The translations under genes and the position numbers were made by a program. The notes under the pieces are model-generated. The model saw only the letters and a list, made by a program, of their open reading frames with translations, was not told the DNA's origin and did no database searches. This document shows, piece after piece, positions 34,701-47,440 of a DNA stretch of 64,000 bases (within the stretch, counting starts at the first letter, position 1; each line of letters starts with the position of its first letter). This DNA comes from Cenococcum geophilum 1.58 (Eukaryota > Ascomycota > Dothideomycetes > Gloniales > Gloniaceae), in NCBI GenBank assembly GCA_001692895.1, contig KV748216.1, positions 1,116,001-1,180,000 of the forward strand, read 5' to 3'.

Positions 34701-34990
34701 AGTTAAACCTACTAGCTAAAATAAAGATTTATCCTATATAGCATATTATAATGCTAGAGCTAGTATACGGAAATATTAAGCCACTAATTTATAAAGTAGA
34801 TATATATAGAAGATAAAAGGAAGATAAATAATAAGTTTTAAAGATCGTTAGTTATAAGGATGTTAATAATAAAATATAGTATAAGGTTAAGTAGATAGGC
34901 TATACTAAAACTACCTAGGAACTATTATAGAATTTGGAAAACGCTATAGAAAATGTATAGGAGTATTAGAAGAGAACGGGTTAGGTAATA
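31730..34990 (+). pseudogene. pol remnant of G
   Basis: Protease at about 31735-32030 (INSG for DSG), reverse transcriptase 32330-32950 with the catalytic box at 32698-32712 reading YLND (one Asp kept), RNase H 33100-33500, integrase 33730-34640, and chromodomain 34839-34970. Compared with A, about 20 bp are missing after 34690 in the integrase C-terminus. Many TAG stops are present. Confidence 0.87.
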
Positions 34991-35712
34991 TTAAGAAGAA
35001 GCTAAAGATAAAAGGATTGGTTAAAGGTAATAGACAAGCCGGATTATCTAAAGGATCTACTACTGGCGTTTAAACTGTTTCCACCTTAACTTAATTAGAA
35101 TCCTTTTTAGCCTCCTTAGCCTTAAGCTTAGATAGACCTTACTCTACTAAACGCAACTTCTTTAAGCGAACCTTTTCGCGAACTTTTGCTAGACGGCTTA
35201 AATAAGCATAAGTATTTAGTTAAGCTTTTAGAGCCTAAGACGCCTTATTAAAACGACGTTAAACTTTAGCAAAGGCCTCGGCTGGCTTACTCTTTAGTTT
35301 TTTAGCTGCTACTAATATATAAGACCCTAAGGCAGATTAGATAGGGAACTAAACGGTTATAAAGAATAATAAAATATATATACTTAGTATTAGAGATAGA
35401 TTAAACGTTATAGGATAATTGTATATTTACTCGCGTACACTTAATATAAGAAGAAGGTTAGCAACTAAATAGAGCCGCGATTATAATATATACTAACTTC
35501 TTCTCCGCATAATAAAAATAGGATAGTGTAACTTTACTAAGCGATAGAATAAACGTTATTAGTTAGTTATAATAATTAGATATAAAGGATCTAATAAGAG
35601 GTATTAGAAATAATAAAGGTTATTAAATTAAAGACGGGAATGCTATACCTTTAATAGACGACTTAGAGATAGGAGATATCTTTAAGGATAAAGATAAAGA
35701 GAAGGGGGATAG
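34991..35712 (+). other. 3' noncoding region of G
   Basis: It is divergent from A and J (for example the stretch near 35010-35230). A purine-rich tract AAAGAGAAGGGGGAT immediately precedes the LTR at 35697-35711 and is the likely polypurine tract. No coding domain is seen. Confidence 0.55.
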
Positions 35713-36132
35713 TATTACGGACCTTATATCGGTAGTAGTATAACTACTAAAAATGGACATAAATGGGTTAGTTAAGATAGTATAGGAGGCGCTGGAACTA
35801 ATTAAGCTATAGGATATAAGGTAGCTAAGTTACGTGGCTAGTTAAGTTATAAGTTTGGAACGTAGGAACGTGGGAATATAGGAATGTAATGTACTAACGT
35901 ACTGGCGTACCGACGTACTAAACCCTTTACTATAAGGAGGAGTTATATATTTAAGAACGTACGGTCTCTATAGATAGTTTCTCTTCTTTATAGTAAATCT
36001 TAGAATATAATTGGAGATAATCTATTAGGCAACCTTTCTACCAGTTATATTATACGTTGTTGACTATTTTATACCTATATACCTAGCTTATTAATAAGTC
36101 TATCGTAGTATTTTCTATAAGGCTTTGTTATA
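35713..36132 (+). repeat. 3' LTR of G (420 bp)
   Basis: It starts TATTACGGACCTTATATC and ends TTTGTTATA, the same length as its partner, followed by TAGTA. Confidence 0.94.
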
Positions 36133-36137
36133 TAGTA

Positions 36138-36986
36138 GATAAGCTAGCTAAAAAGGGCCTTTTTAAAAAAAACTATAATCTTCTTATACCTCCCTAGCCT
36201 ATATTGGGAGAGCAGTAAGAGAAAAGATACTAGAATAGTGGAAAAATAACTGGCAACAGAATAAGAATAAAGGAAAACACTATACTAGGATCTGTAAAGG
36301 AAGCTATTTCTTTTCTCTTAAAGCCCCTAAGGATAAATATCCTAAAAGGCTACAATTAGCTTTCTTCTAGCTAAAGCTAGGAAAAGGCTATTTTAAACCC
36401 TTCTCTAAAGTAATAGGGGGGGAGGATGAAGATAGTAAATGCTTTAGGGAATATAGAGCACTATAAACCCCTAGGCACCTACTACTAGACTATAATCTAT
36501 ATAGAGAAGAAAGAAGAGAAATGCAAAAGAAACTAGGCTCTTCTCTCTCTCTAAAAAAGCTATTTTATACATAAAAAGAAAGAGAGGCGCTTTTCCTATT
36601 TCTAAGTAGGATAGGGATAGTTACTAGAAAGTGGCTAATAACAGCAGGATTTATAGAAGGAGGTAACTCTTACTAGGCTTTTAGTAAAGAGATATTAGTA
36701 AGTAAAAGGATAAAAATAAATTAAAAAAGGATAGGGATAGGCGTTAGGATTTCTTATTTCTTATAGTTTTCTACCGCTTTCTTATTCCCTAGTAGTTTCT
36801 TATAACTTAGTATTTTACTAAAGAACTATAAACCCCTAAATTAGGGGCTTATAAACTACTAGGATATAATTACTAGTATATATTAAGCTGCCCTAAGGGA
36901 TTTATATATATAGGACTATAGCGCTATAGCCTAGAGGCTGCATATGTAATATTGTATATAGTATAATATAACGGATAAAAAAAAAA
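36138..36986 (+). pseudogene. LINE H, right part: C-terminus, 3' UTR and A-rich tail
   Basis: The frame resumes with DKLAKKGLF after G. The region then shows a C-terminal block with a knuckle-like remnant (HLLLDYNLY..E.R, near 36478-36510, expected HLLLDC) and a RKWL stretch near 36630. A non-coding 3' UTR follows from about 36720, ending in ten A residues at 36977-36986. The tail marks the 3' end of the LINE; sequence beyond is element D. Confidence 0.82.
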
Positions 36987-37797
36987 GGGCCTTATATAGT
37001 CCTACCATCTAATAGTCTAGCTTATAGCTAGGTTATTCCGTCTTTTAGTTCCTTATTATAACCTAAACCATATCTCCTACGGTAAAGCTAGGCTCTCGCC
37101 TATATTTATTCGCCTACTATTATATTAATTTTTAGGCCTTTTCTAGATTTATACGGGCTACTATCTAGGCTTCTTTTAAGCGTTTAGTGTACTACTAGGC
37201 TTCCTTATAAGATAGTTTTTCGCGTATAGTCTAGGGTCCTTCTAGTCTTTCCCAGTTAAAGCTTATATAGGGTAAGTAGCCTATTTCTAGCTAAATAGGG
37301 GCAAGTCCTGTAGAGTTGTGGGGTAAGGTCGCTTGGGCGTAGTTTATTAGGGGTAGTAGTTTAGCCTAGTTATCTTAGAAGTAGTTAACGAAGGGCCGAA
37401 GTCTCTAGTCTAAGTATTAATTTACAATCTCTGTCTAACTATCTGTCTAGAGGTAGTATGCAGTAGAAAGCTTTAGCTTAATGCCTAAGATCTAGGCAAA
37501 CTTATTTCAGAAAGCCAATATAAATTATAGCGTGCGATTAGATATAATAGTATCTAGTAGTCTATAAATTTAGTAGACGTAGTAGATATATAGTTAGGCC
37601 GCCTTTTTAGCATTAATATTTTTATAATAGGGGATTAAGAACAGGCGCTTACTAAAGTAGTTAACTAGGATTATAACTATATCGTATCCGTTATAGTCTA
37701 TAGATAGCTTATAAAAGTCTATAGAGATATACTACTAGGGGCGTTCTAGTATTAGGAGTGGTTTTAATAGTCCTAGGGTCTTATCTTATAGGATTAT
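36987..37797 (-). pseudogene. D integrase, core to C-terminal part
   Basis: Minus-strand blocks near 37455-37300 correspond to the family segment with Q.D...EIVN, NYFQDNWAKLLPLINYAQ and HNSTGLAPI. Further down is a GDMV-type SH3-like start near 37085. The core Asp-Asp-Glu region continues at 43773 after element C. TAG codons replace Q codons. Confidence 0.82.
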
Positions 37798-38139
37798 TAT
37801 AACGGGACTAGCCTAGTTACAGTAGGAATGTCTTAGTAAAACACTTAACAGATAAATTCCAACGCTTTAACCAAATTCTGCCGAATTCTGCCAGCTTAAT
37901 TAACTTCTACTAAGTTCTACTAGATTAATTAAATTCTACCAAAGTCTATTAAAGACTGCGTGCGTATATACGCACGCATCGACCACTAAGACCTCTAACT
38001 ATTTAATTAGATAATTCTCTCGTTATTCCCTTCTCTCTTTACGCAACGTCTTATTTTCAATAAGAGCTATACTTATAGATTTAGATAGAATTTATATTAT
38101 TCCTTTAAATCTGCCCTAAAGCCTCTTTACGCCCTTATA
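37798..38139 (+). repeat. 5' LTR of C
   Basis: It starts TATAACGGGACTAGCC (TGTAACGGG expected) and ends GCCCTTATA. It holds TTCTGCC-type decamer units near 37870-37930 and a CGTGCGTATATACGCACG palindrome near 37969. Confidence 0.94.
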
Positions 38140-38169
38140 TTACGTTACGTTAATACTAATACCTTTAAA

Positions 38170-39450
38170 ATGGCAAACGAACTTAAATCCGCCACGTTAA
38201 CTATTATAGCCCTAGTTAGGGAACAAATAACTATAATGCAATAGTCCTTTATGGATGCCTTGGCCTAGTAATAAGCTATACTAAAAGCTTAGCATTAGCA
38301 ATTAATTAAAGCAATACGCAAAGAACTCTATAACGCTAAAGTACTTATATTAGAGACCCCAGTACTAACACCCCCTATAAATAAGATTAAAATAACTATA
38401 CCTAAGCCTAACCCGTTAAATATAAACCTTAAACTAGTAATAGTAGCTTAACTTATATCTATAACAAATCTAATACCTATTATAAAATCTAAAAAGCTCC
38501 CTAACCCTCTAATATTTAATAAAAATAAAAATAACCTATAACCCTTTATAACCAAGCTCCGCCTTAAACTTTTAATAAACCATAACTAATACCCTACTAA
38601 AGCTAGTAAAATTAGATATAGAATGTCTTGTTTAAGTAAAAACGCTACACGAACCATAGACCCATTCTTCCGTAATAGCACCTTTATTAACTTTAAAAAT
38701 TTTATCTCTCTACTAGAACAAATATATAATAATACTAGTCGTGAATATATAGCTATTATAAAACTTAAGAACCTATAATAACAGAACTAAGACTTTACTA
38801 GCTTCTTTTTAGAATTTTTAGGTTTTATTAGCGAGCTAGATTAGAACGAAGCCGCTAGAGTTGCTATTCTTTAAGAAGCTATTTTGGATGAGATTAGAGC
38901 CTAGTTAGTAAGTAGGGAACTACTAAAAGATCTGCCCAAATTTACTATAATATATTAACAAATTAATAAGGACCTTTAATATAATAAATAGACTTATTTT
39001 TTTAAAGCTAACTATACCTTATATCTAAAGCTCTATAAAACCGGCATATACCCTAAAGCGCGACCTATCTCTAAAACCTAAAAGCCCTATATATAACCCT
39101 ATAGACCTTAATACTACTTAATCTTATACACCCTTAGGAACTAATAAATAAAGAATATAAGCTATAAATGGAGAATACTTTAGATATGGTAAAAAGGAAT
39201 ATATTTAAAGGAATTACCGAACTTACCCCTTTAAAAAGGTCTGCCGTAGTTCCTCTTAGTCCTTAAATTATACTCGTTTTATAAATTATACTTAATTACT
39301 ATAAAGTATTTTACCTTTAGTTAACTCGGAAAACGAATTATCTTAAGGCTGAGTTGTGCCTTAAAATAGAAAGTGGAAGAGTATAAGTATCTAGGCTCTT
39401 CTAGTGCTAATATATAATATAACTCCCTTAATATACTTAATAAAATTTAA
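38170..39450 (+). pseudogene. gag remnant of C
   Basis: ATG at 38170 opens MANELKSATLTIIALVREQ, a coiled-coil-like start. A capsid-type stretch follows: KKLPNPLIFNKNKNNL near 38490-38545, FFRN.TF.NF near 38660-38700, and SFFLEFLGFISELD near 38800-38840. Fewer stops than in A. I see no clear zinc knuckle, although its Cys codons could have decayed. Confidence 0.83.
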
Positions 39451-42400
39451 ATACTTAAAAAATAGAAGGAGGTATAAATCCTAATAGATAGTAGAGCTAC
39501 TAGTATAGGCTTTATTAATATAAACTACGCAAAAACCTAATACCTAAATTTAAAGAAATTTAATAAGCCCTAAGGCCTATAAGACTTTAACGGTAAACTT
39601 TTAATATATAGCAAACTAACGCACTACGCTCTTATAAAATTGCGGATAAATAAATACCTTAAATATATTTCCCTATTTATAATACCCCTAAAGTATTATA
39701 AAGTAATACTTAGATACGGATGGCTAAAATAATATAACCCTTTAATTAGCTAGGTTAAAGAAATACTTAAGTTCTATATAACCTACTACTAAAGCTATTA
39801 TTTAAAATATTACCTATCTTATAAATATATATACGACTATTCGAATTTAATATAATATAAATTACCCTTATTATAAACCTCAAACTAATATAATAAAGTT
39901 ATAACTACTAATCGCGGTAAAGAATGCGAAAATAATATATTAAAACCCCTTAAAATTTATATAATATAAGCCGCACCTTTTTATTTATTAGCAAAAAAAA
40001 TAAGATTATAAGATCTTTACTATAATACTAAAAGATATTAAGAAGGCATTAGAACCAAAGTAATATATTAACCCCCAACCTCTTATATCTAAAGAATATT
40101 ACAATCTAATTAATATGTTTAAGAAATAATTTATAAACTAACTACCCCCGTATTAAGATGAGTATAATTTTAAGATAGAACTTAAACCTAGTATAATGCT
40201 AAAGTTCGGCCCGTTATATGGTATATTGTAAGAAGAGCTGCTTATAATATAATAATACCTTAAAGAGTACCTAGGGAAAGGATTTATTCGCCCTAGTTAA
40301 TTACTATTTGTTAAAAAACCTAAAGAAGGCTTAAGGTTCTATATTAATTATTAAGCCCTAAATATAATTATAATTTAAAACCAATATTTAATTTTTCTGC
40401 TTTAAGAAACGCTTAACTACTTAGTAAAAGTATAATACTTTATAAAGCTTAACGTAGTTACTACCTTTAATTAAATTTATATTTGCGAAGGGGATAGGGG
40501 GTGTATGGCTTTCTGTATATAATAGGGACTTTTTAAATACTTAGTAATACCATTTAATGTAAAGAACGGTCCTAGTACGTTTTAGTAATACGTTAATAAT
40601 ACGCTTTGTAAATTCCTTAATATATTTATTACCACGTATATTAATAATATTTTAATCTATTTATCTTCGCTTTTTAAGTATTAAAAGTATATCTAAATGG
40701 TTCTTAAACGCCTATAAGACGCGGGCCTATAATATAATATTAAGAAATACAAGTTCTATACGTCCAAAGTTATATACTTAGGCCTAATTATATCCTATAA
40801 TAGAATTAAAATAGACCCTAAAAAAATTGCTATAATTATAAACTAGGAAAGTCCTAGTAGTATATAAGATATTTAAGGATTTCTAGGATATATAAATTTC
40901 TACTATTAATTTATTAACCACTTAAAAATTATTTAGCTATTAATAAACTTAATAAGAAAGAATATAAGATTTAAATAAACTACTAAATATAAATAAGCTT
41001 TTAACGACCTAAAATATCGCTTTATAACTACTTTAATTCTTACCTACTTTAATCCGGACCTTAAATATATTATTAAAATAGACTTGTCTAATTATATACT
41101 AGGAGGAGTATTATTATAATATAATAAGAATGGCGAGCTATACCTAGTAGCCTTTCTTTTCTAGAAACTTATCCCTACTAAATTAAACTATAAGATATAT
41201 AATAAGGAACTACTTATAATTATTAAATGCTTTAAATAATAGTATCTAGAACTTAAAGAATTATTATTTCTAATACGAGTATTAACGGACTATAAAAACC
41301 TGTAGTACTTTATAACTATAAAGCAATTAATATAACGCTAAATTTGTTAGGCCGAATACCTCTTATAATTTAACTTTAAGATTATATACTAACCTAGCAA
41401 ACTTAATTAAAAGCCTAACTTATTAATATAATACTCATAGGACTTACCTATAAATGCCTCCAATAACGGATTAAAAATTAATTATAAATTCTACAGCCCC
41501 CTAAACGCTTTAAGAAACTACGTTCTATATTTTTAAACGTAGAGCTTAATAAAAATAAATTAGAAATTAATAAGTGGGATATAAAAATTAATAAATTAAT
41601 AAAGTACAAATATAAAAACGACCTTTAGATAGTAGATATAATAAAAGCAATTTAAATAGGAAAACGGTAATATAAGGATATTATACTCGCTAAATGCAAA
41701 ATCCGTAATAATCGGTTATACTATTAATAGAAAATAGTAGACCAAATTCCAAACCCTTATAATTTAAGATACTTAAATTTATACACAATTCCTCTATAGT
41801 AGGGCATCCTAGCTATATAAAGACCTATAAGATTATCTAATAAGTATATTACTAGTCTATAATATATAACTATATATAAAAATACGTTTAAGTATATAGA
41901 ATATGCGTATATAAGAAGACCTCTTATATAAAGAAGTAAGGAGTACTTTAACCGTTACCAATTCTAATATAAAGATAGTAAGATATCTTAATTAACTTTA
42001 TAATTAACCTGCCAAATAGTAATAGGTTTATAAATGTTATAGTAGTTATTAACTATCTTATAAAAATGCGATATATAATTCCTATAGACTTAATTAATGC
42101 AATATTAGTAGCTAAATATTTTATTAAGTACGTCTTTAAGCTATACGGACTTCTTAATTTAATAATATTTAACTGCGGAAGCTAGTTCGTTTTAAACTTC
42201 TAGTAAGCCCTATATAAGCGACTAAGTATATAAACACGACTCTTAACTATATTTTATTTAAAGATAAATAGTTAAACTAAAATTATAAACGCGATTATAG
42301 AATAATACCTATAAATATACTGCTTCTACCTATAAGATAACTGGGAAAAGTAGCTACCTTTAGCTAAGTTTATTATAAATAATACGAGAAACAAACTAAT

Positions 42401-43060
42401 AGGCGTAACTCTATTCTATATAACCTATAGATAAAACCCTTAACTTAGATTTAAACTATAACCCAAAATTAATATAATAGGACCTAAAATTAAGAGGATT
42501 TAACTAATTAATGTATATAACTTTACTAATTAAATAAAGTAGTTAATGGAACTATTATAAAGCGAATTAGCGTACGCTTAAATAGTATAGAAATAGTATA
42601 TAAATAAAGAACAAGCTCCCGCGTGGGACTTTAAGGAAGGTAATATAGTTTACCTAAATATACGAAACTAGACTAGAAGTTTATAGGCCTATACTAAATT
42701 AAAAAGAAACTAAGCCCGTATACTTATAAGCTTAAACTACTAACTAAGATAAAAATATATCCGATGTTTTACGTAAACTTACTATAATCCTTAAAGGGTA
42801 AACCTATAACTCGCGAAGTACTACCGCTACCTTCTATAATTGTTAATAACGGTAATAGTTCTTACTTAATTAACTTAATTAACGATATATAATAGAAGAT
42901 ATAGTCTAAATAATTTAAACTTCTTATTAAATAAAAAGGATATAAGATATAAACCTGGGAACCTTATAAGTAAATTAAGACTAATACGCCTTCCCTAGTA
43001 AAAGAACTCTATAAGGACTATTCTTTACGGCCTACTCTAGCTAGATAGATATAATATAAA
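39451..43060 (+). pseudogene. pol remnant of C
   Basis: Protease LIDS.AT near 39480-39510 (Asp kept, Gly lost), reverse transcriptase about 40130-40900 with the catalytic box reading YINN near 40635, RNase H about 41040-41420 (IDLSNYILGGVLLQ near 41075-41115), integrase about 41690-42680, and a chromodomain-like tail near 42900-43030 (QKGYK, TWEPYKQIKT). RIP stops throughout. Confidence 0.85.
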
Positions 43061-43444
43061 GGCAAATAACTACTACCTAATATAAATACACGAAATATAA
43101 TAGTAGGAAGCTTAAATTTAAAAAGAACTTAAAATATATTATAACGTTTATAATACAGTTATATAATACGCAAGATATTAAAGAACTTTAACCGGCGGTT
43201 AAAGTTATCTAATTAGTTAAGATTACCTTACTAAGATCCTCTGCAAAGATATTAGTTTTGCTTACCGCCTTAACTAAGCTAATAGTGATTTTTTATTCTA
43301 GGGATGGAAAATCCTAATTGGTCTATTTAACGATAGAACTAGTAAAACTCTATACCGCCACCTAATGTAAGTATACGAACGTGATAAGAAATAAGTCTTA
43401 ACTAAAATTAAATTATTTTGGACCTTTAGCTAAAGGGGGGGTAC
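43061..43444 (+). other. 3' noncoding region and polypurine tract of C
   Basis: No domain is seen. TAAAGGGGGGG at 43431-43441 directly precedes the 3' LTR and is the polypurine tract. Confidence 0.65.
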
Positions 43445-43767
43445 TATAACGGGACTAGCCTAGTTATAGTAGGAATATCTTAGTAAAACACTTAATAGAT
43501 AAATTCTACCAAATTTTACTAGCTTAATTAACTTCTGCTAAGTTCTGCTAGATCAATTAAATTCTACTAAAGTCCGTCGAAGACCGCGTGCGTATATGCG
43601 CACGTATCGACCACCAAGACCCCTAACTATTTAATTAGATAATTATCTCGTTATTCCCTTCTCTCTTTACGCAACATCTTATTTTCTACAAGAGCTATAC
43701 CTATAGATTTAGATAGAATTTATATTATTCCTTTAAATCTGCCCCGAAGCCTCTTCGCGCCCTTACA
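43445..43767 (+). repeat. 3' LTR of C
   Basis: It starts TATAACGGGACTAGCC and ends GCGCCCTTACA, followed by ATTAT. It is 19 bp shorter than the 5' LTR because of small indels near the decamer-like units. Confidence 0.94.
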
Positions 43768-43772
43768 ATTAT

Positions 43773-45460
43773 AGACCTATAATAGTCGTTATAGTTCCGT
43801 ATATAGCGGTTAATATTTATAACTATTTTGGGCTAGTAATAGCGGTTGCTGATAATCCTACAGGTCTTATTCTTTTTAGGGTGGGCCGTAGAGACCTAGG
43901 TATATGCTTCGGCAATAAGTCAAGTCCGTAAGTTCTATTCCTTTACTACTACTAGCCGTTTCTAATGCTTAAGTAATCCATTTTTAAGGGACTATAGGCT
44001 AGTAATATCTTTTGCCTTTTTACGGTACTTTTATAGAGAAGGGGCTGTATAGTTTATCTATAGCAATTTATTAATAAAGTTAAGTCCTAAAGGGTTAATA
44101 GGATATATCTTAGCGCCTAAGGAGTCTATACTTAGTTCTGCCTATATCTAGGGGTTAAGGTGCTCTAGTTATAGTAGTGTCTAGGTCCGTAATAAGATCT
44201 TTATAGCCGTCTAGTTACCTAGGTCCTATTTATATTTAATAAAAGCATCCGCACGGTTTATAGCGCCTAGTCTATATATAATTAAGAAGTTAAACTAAGA
44301 TAGGGTATCTGCCTAGCGTGTCTACTAGGCTATAAGGGCCTTAGTTATTATAAAGTATTCTAGGGCCTTATAATCTGAAACTACCTTAATAGGCTTAGGG
44401 GTACCCTCTAGCTATATATGCTAGTGCTAAAAGCTAGAGATAATAGCTAGCATTTCTTTATTATAGATATAGTAGTTTAGCTTAGTATCTATTATAGTCT
44501 TTAAATAGTATATAATAGGGTGTTATTCTCCGTCTGGTTACTTTTAGGAAAAAATACCAGCTATTATACCGTTTAAGGCATTAGTTTCTAGTATTAAGGG
44601 CTGTTTAGGGTTAAAGTAGGTAAGTAGGGGAGCCGATACTAGCCGTTTTTTAAGCTTATTAAAGGCCTATATATATATGGCGTCCTAGTAAAAGGGCTGG
44701 TCTTTTCTAGTAAGACGGTTAAGAGGCTAGGCAATTCTGCTGTAGTTCTTAATAAAGCGTTAGTAAAAGTTACAGAAACCTAAAAATAATTATACCCCCT
44801 TTACGGTCCGTAGGGGTATCTACTAGTTAATTACAGCTGTTTTTTTAAGGTTGGCCTTAATTCCATCTATACTAATAATAAACCCTAAGTACTTTATACG
44901 CTTAACACTAAATTTTAACTTAATATTAGCCTAGAGACTAGCCTCGCGGAGCTATTATAGGACTTTATAGACGTGCTCCTTATATTCTATTTCGTTTTTA
45001 GAGTAAATTATAATATTATTTAGATAGGCCGTATAGAAGTTATTAAGGTAGTTAAAAAGTACATTATTTATATACCGCTGGTACGTAACTAGTCTGTTAG
45101 TTAGTTTAAAAGGAAGTACTTTATATTTATATATTCCGTAATAGGTCTAAAATATAGTAAGATCTTTAGACCTGGGGTTTATTCTAATTTAGTAAAAGAC
45201 CTAGTAGATATTGAGCTTTATAAAGACCTTAGCTCTACTTATTTAGGTAAGAGTCTTATTAAGTAAGGGTAGCGGATAGCGGTCCTTAGAGGTTATATTA
45301 TTTAGCTTATAGTAGTTAATATAAAAGCGCAGTCCTCTATTTAGCTTTTTAATAAAGAGAATAGGCAAGTTAAAAGGGGCTTAGCTAGGCTTAGCAAAGC
45401 CCTTATTTAGGTTATTAATAAGGTACTACTTTGTGGCCTATAATTCGGCAAGAGACTATA
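43773..45460 (-). pseudogene. D pol: integrase N-part, RNase H and RT
   Basis: The minus-strand frame resumes after C. The integrase zinc-binding and core region is at about 44280-43773, RNase H at about 44640-44280, and RT upstream of these to 45460. The catalytic box near 45040-45010 reads AYLNNIIIYS (family YLDD). The MITE at 45461 interrupts the RT. Confidence 0.82.
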
Positions 45461-46225
45461 CAGTGGGGTGTCATAAGTGTCCGTGCCCAGACCACACCAA
45501 ATGTGATATTTTTTGCTAAATTACTATATAGCAACCACAAAATTAATTCTAGAGCTTTAAAATAGTTATAAGGCCTATTACTATATAAAATCTAGCTATT
45601 ATAACTTTTTTTAAAGTCTTATATTTTACAGTCCTTTATTAAAAGTCTCGATGTTTTACCGATTTTTTACTAAACTTACTATATTTAGCATATATTTTCT
45701 ACTACCAGGAATTAAAAATATTCCTTAAAATTCTAATATTTTATAGAGATTTGCTTTTACTAAGACTCTCTATATTTAAATTTTTGTTTAAAAAATATAT
45801 AAAATTATTGTAGGGTTATAAAGTCAAAAAAGTAGAAAAAAATGAAATTCCCCATACAAATTAAAAAATTTCAACTTTATAACATTATAATAAACTTTTA
45901 TACTTTTAAAATAATATTCTAAATATACTAAGTTACAATAAATATAAATATTTATGCGATATTAAATTTTTTTAAAAAAAAATAATATCTAGGAGTAGAA
46001 AATATACATTAAATATTATAGATCTTATTAGGGAACTAATAGGATTTCTAAAAGAGTTATAGGTTTTAAACCGAAAAAAAGCTGTAATAGCTAGATTTAA
46101 TATATAATATAAACTTCAGCTATTTTTTAAAGCTTTAAAATTAATTATATGGTTGTTATATATAATTTAATAGGGTGGGTTATCTTGAAAATTCGCTTAG
46201 CACGGACACTTATGACACCCAACTG
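45461..46225. mobile_element. 765-bp fold-back MITE (Tc1/mariner-type ends)
   Basis: Terminal inverted repeats of 26 bp (45461-45486 and 46200-46225) begin CAGTNGGGTGTCATAAGTGT and match with one mismatch. The element is flanked by TA on both sides (45459-45460 and 46226-46227), as for Tc1/mariner insertions. The inverted similarity continues inwards: the segment around 45540-45610 pairs with about 46075-46160, and 45695-45720 pairs with about 45985-46010, so most of the element can fold on itself. No transposase frame is present. It lies in the RT of element D. It could be a derivative of a pogo/Fot-like transposon. Confidence 0.9.
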
Positions 46226-47440
46226 TAGGTAGAGAGGGCTAAAGCTAAGGGTACTTCCCTTACCTTGCTTAATCTCAATCTTATAGTTATATAGTTAGTA
46301 AGGCGGAAGTATATTAGACGCTGCCTTAGAGAAAACGTCCTTAAATTTCCAGTATTAATTAGGTAGTTTTTATTCTACTAGTTCCTTATCTATAAGCTCG
46401 CTTTCTTATCCGCTAAGCTTACTTTCCTTTTCCTTAATTATTTAATTAATTTTGCATAGACTAGTTATAAAGGTAATAGTATTAGGCTAAACTAGGTTCT
46501 AGTAGAATCCTACAGCGCTAATATAGTAGATATTAACTAGTGGGAGGTCCGTAGGTCTCTTTGGCATCCGTTAGGCCGTATTTTACAGTATAGGGTTTAT
46601 AGTCTTCCTTAGCTCACGTTCTATTTTCTATAAGTTATCCTTCCTATCTATTAGTTTAGTATAGCGTCCGATATTCCTAGCTTTCCTTTATAGCTACGTA
46701 GGGCCTAAGTTTTCTATAGGGGACTCAGCTAGGTCACTATTAACTTCCTAGGTCTTTAGTACGGGTGACGTAATATAGGTAGTCTAGGGGCGGTATAGTA
46801 TATAGATCCGTTGCAGGTTAAGCTATATATCCTTCTTAAAGGCCTAGTCCCTACGCATAGCATTAGCTTAGTAAATAGTATTAATCTAGGGTTATATAAG
46901 ATTCTCTATTATAATGCTAATTTCTTTTATAAAGGAAGGGGTTAGGGGTAGAGTTTCGGGCTAAATAAGCCGTTTACTCTATATATTAAGCTATAAGCCT
47001 AAATAGGCTAGCTATTTTCTCCCTAAGATTATATTATAGCTTTTTAGATCCGTAATAAGAAAGGGGATATTATACTACCTTCGTCTATTAACACGGAGGT
47101 AAATCCACAAGATAGTTGTAATAGGTAGTCCTATCCGCCCGTTATACCCGTAAATAAAAATTAGTTTAGGCAGTTCTTTAATAGGTATATTAAAAAGTTA
47201 GCTAGCTTTATAGCATACTAGGTATTTATTAAGGTAAAGGTATTTACTTTAGGGTTAGCTAAAGCAGAAGTTAAAACTTAATATTTATTACGGAATAAAG
47301 TATAAGGGATAGTGCAGCTTCTTTTACTAAGTAGCCGACCTAGATTAATACACAACATATTAATCCCTTTTAACCCTAAAGAGGAGTCTTCCTCTAAGGT
47401 TCCTTTTTTTCCAACTTTATACTATCCTCCTAGATTAATA
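46226..47440 (-). pseudogene. D pol: RT N-part and aspartic protease
   Basis: After the MITE the RT N-terminal part continues on the minus strand. The protease lies at about 47270-46990, with ALANPK.N.F.LIN near 47265-47220 (expected DSGAN), YGYNGRIG near 47130 and YNIILGRK near 47035. D-to-N changes fit TpG to TpA. Confidence 0.78.

Larger units (their letters stand above)
27976..36132 (+). mobile_element. full-length Ty3/gypsy chromovirus G, LTR variant of family A
   Basis: An 8157-bp element with 420-bp LTRs (27976-28395 and 35713-36132). The target duplications TAGCA (27971-27975) and TAGTA (36133-36137) differ by one CpA-to-TpA change. The internal region is homologous to A, B and J, but the U3 part of the LTR and the 3' noncoding region diverge. 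Two unmutated solo LTRs are nested inside (29240-29433 and 30876-31134). The element sits in the RNase H domain of LINE H. Confidence 0.94.
37798..43767 (+). mobile_element. full-length Ty3/gypsy chromovirus C
   Basis: A 5970-bp element with LTRs 37798-38139 (342 bp) and 43445-43767 (323 bp) and a perfect duplication ATTAT (37793-37797 and 43768-43772). The internal region encodes degraded gag, protease, RT, RNase H, integrase and a chromodomain-like end. A different family from A, D and I. It splits the integrase of D. Confidence 0.95.
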
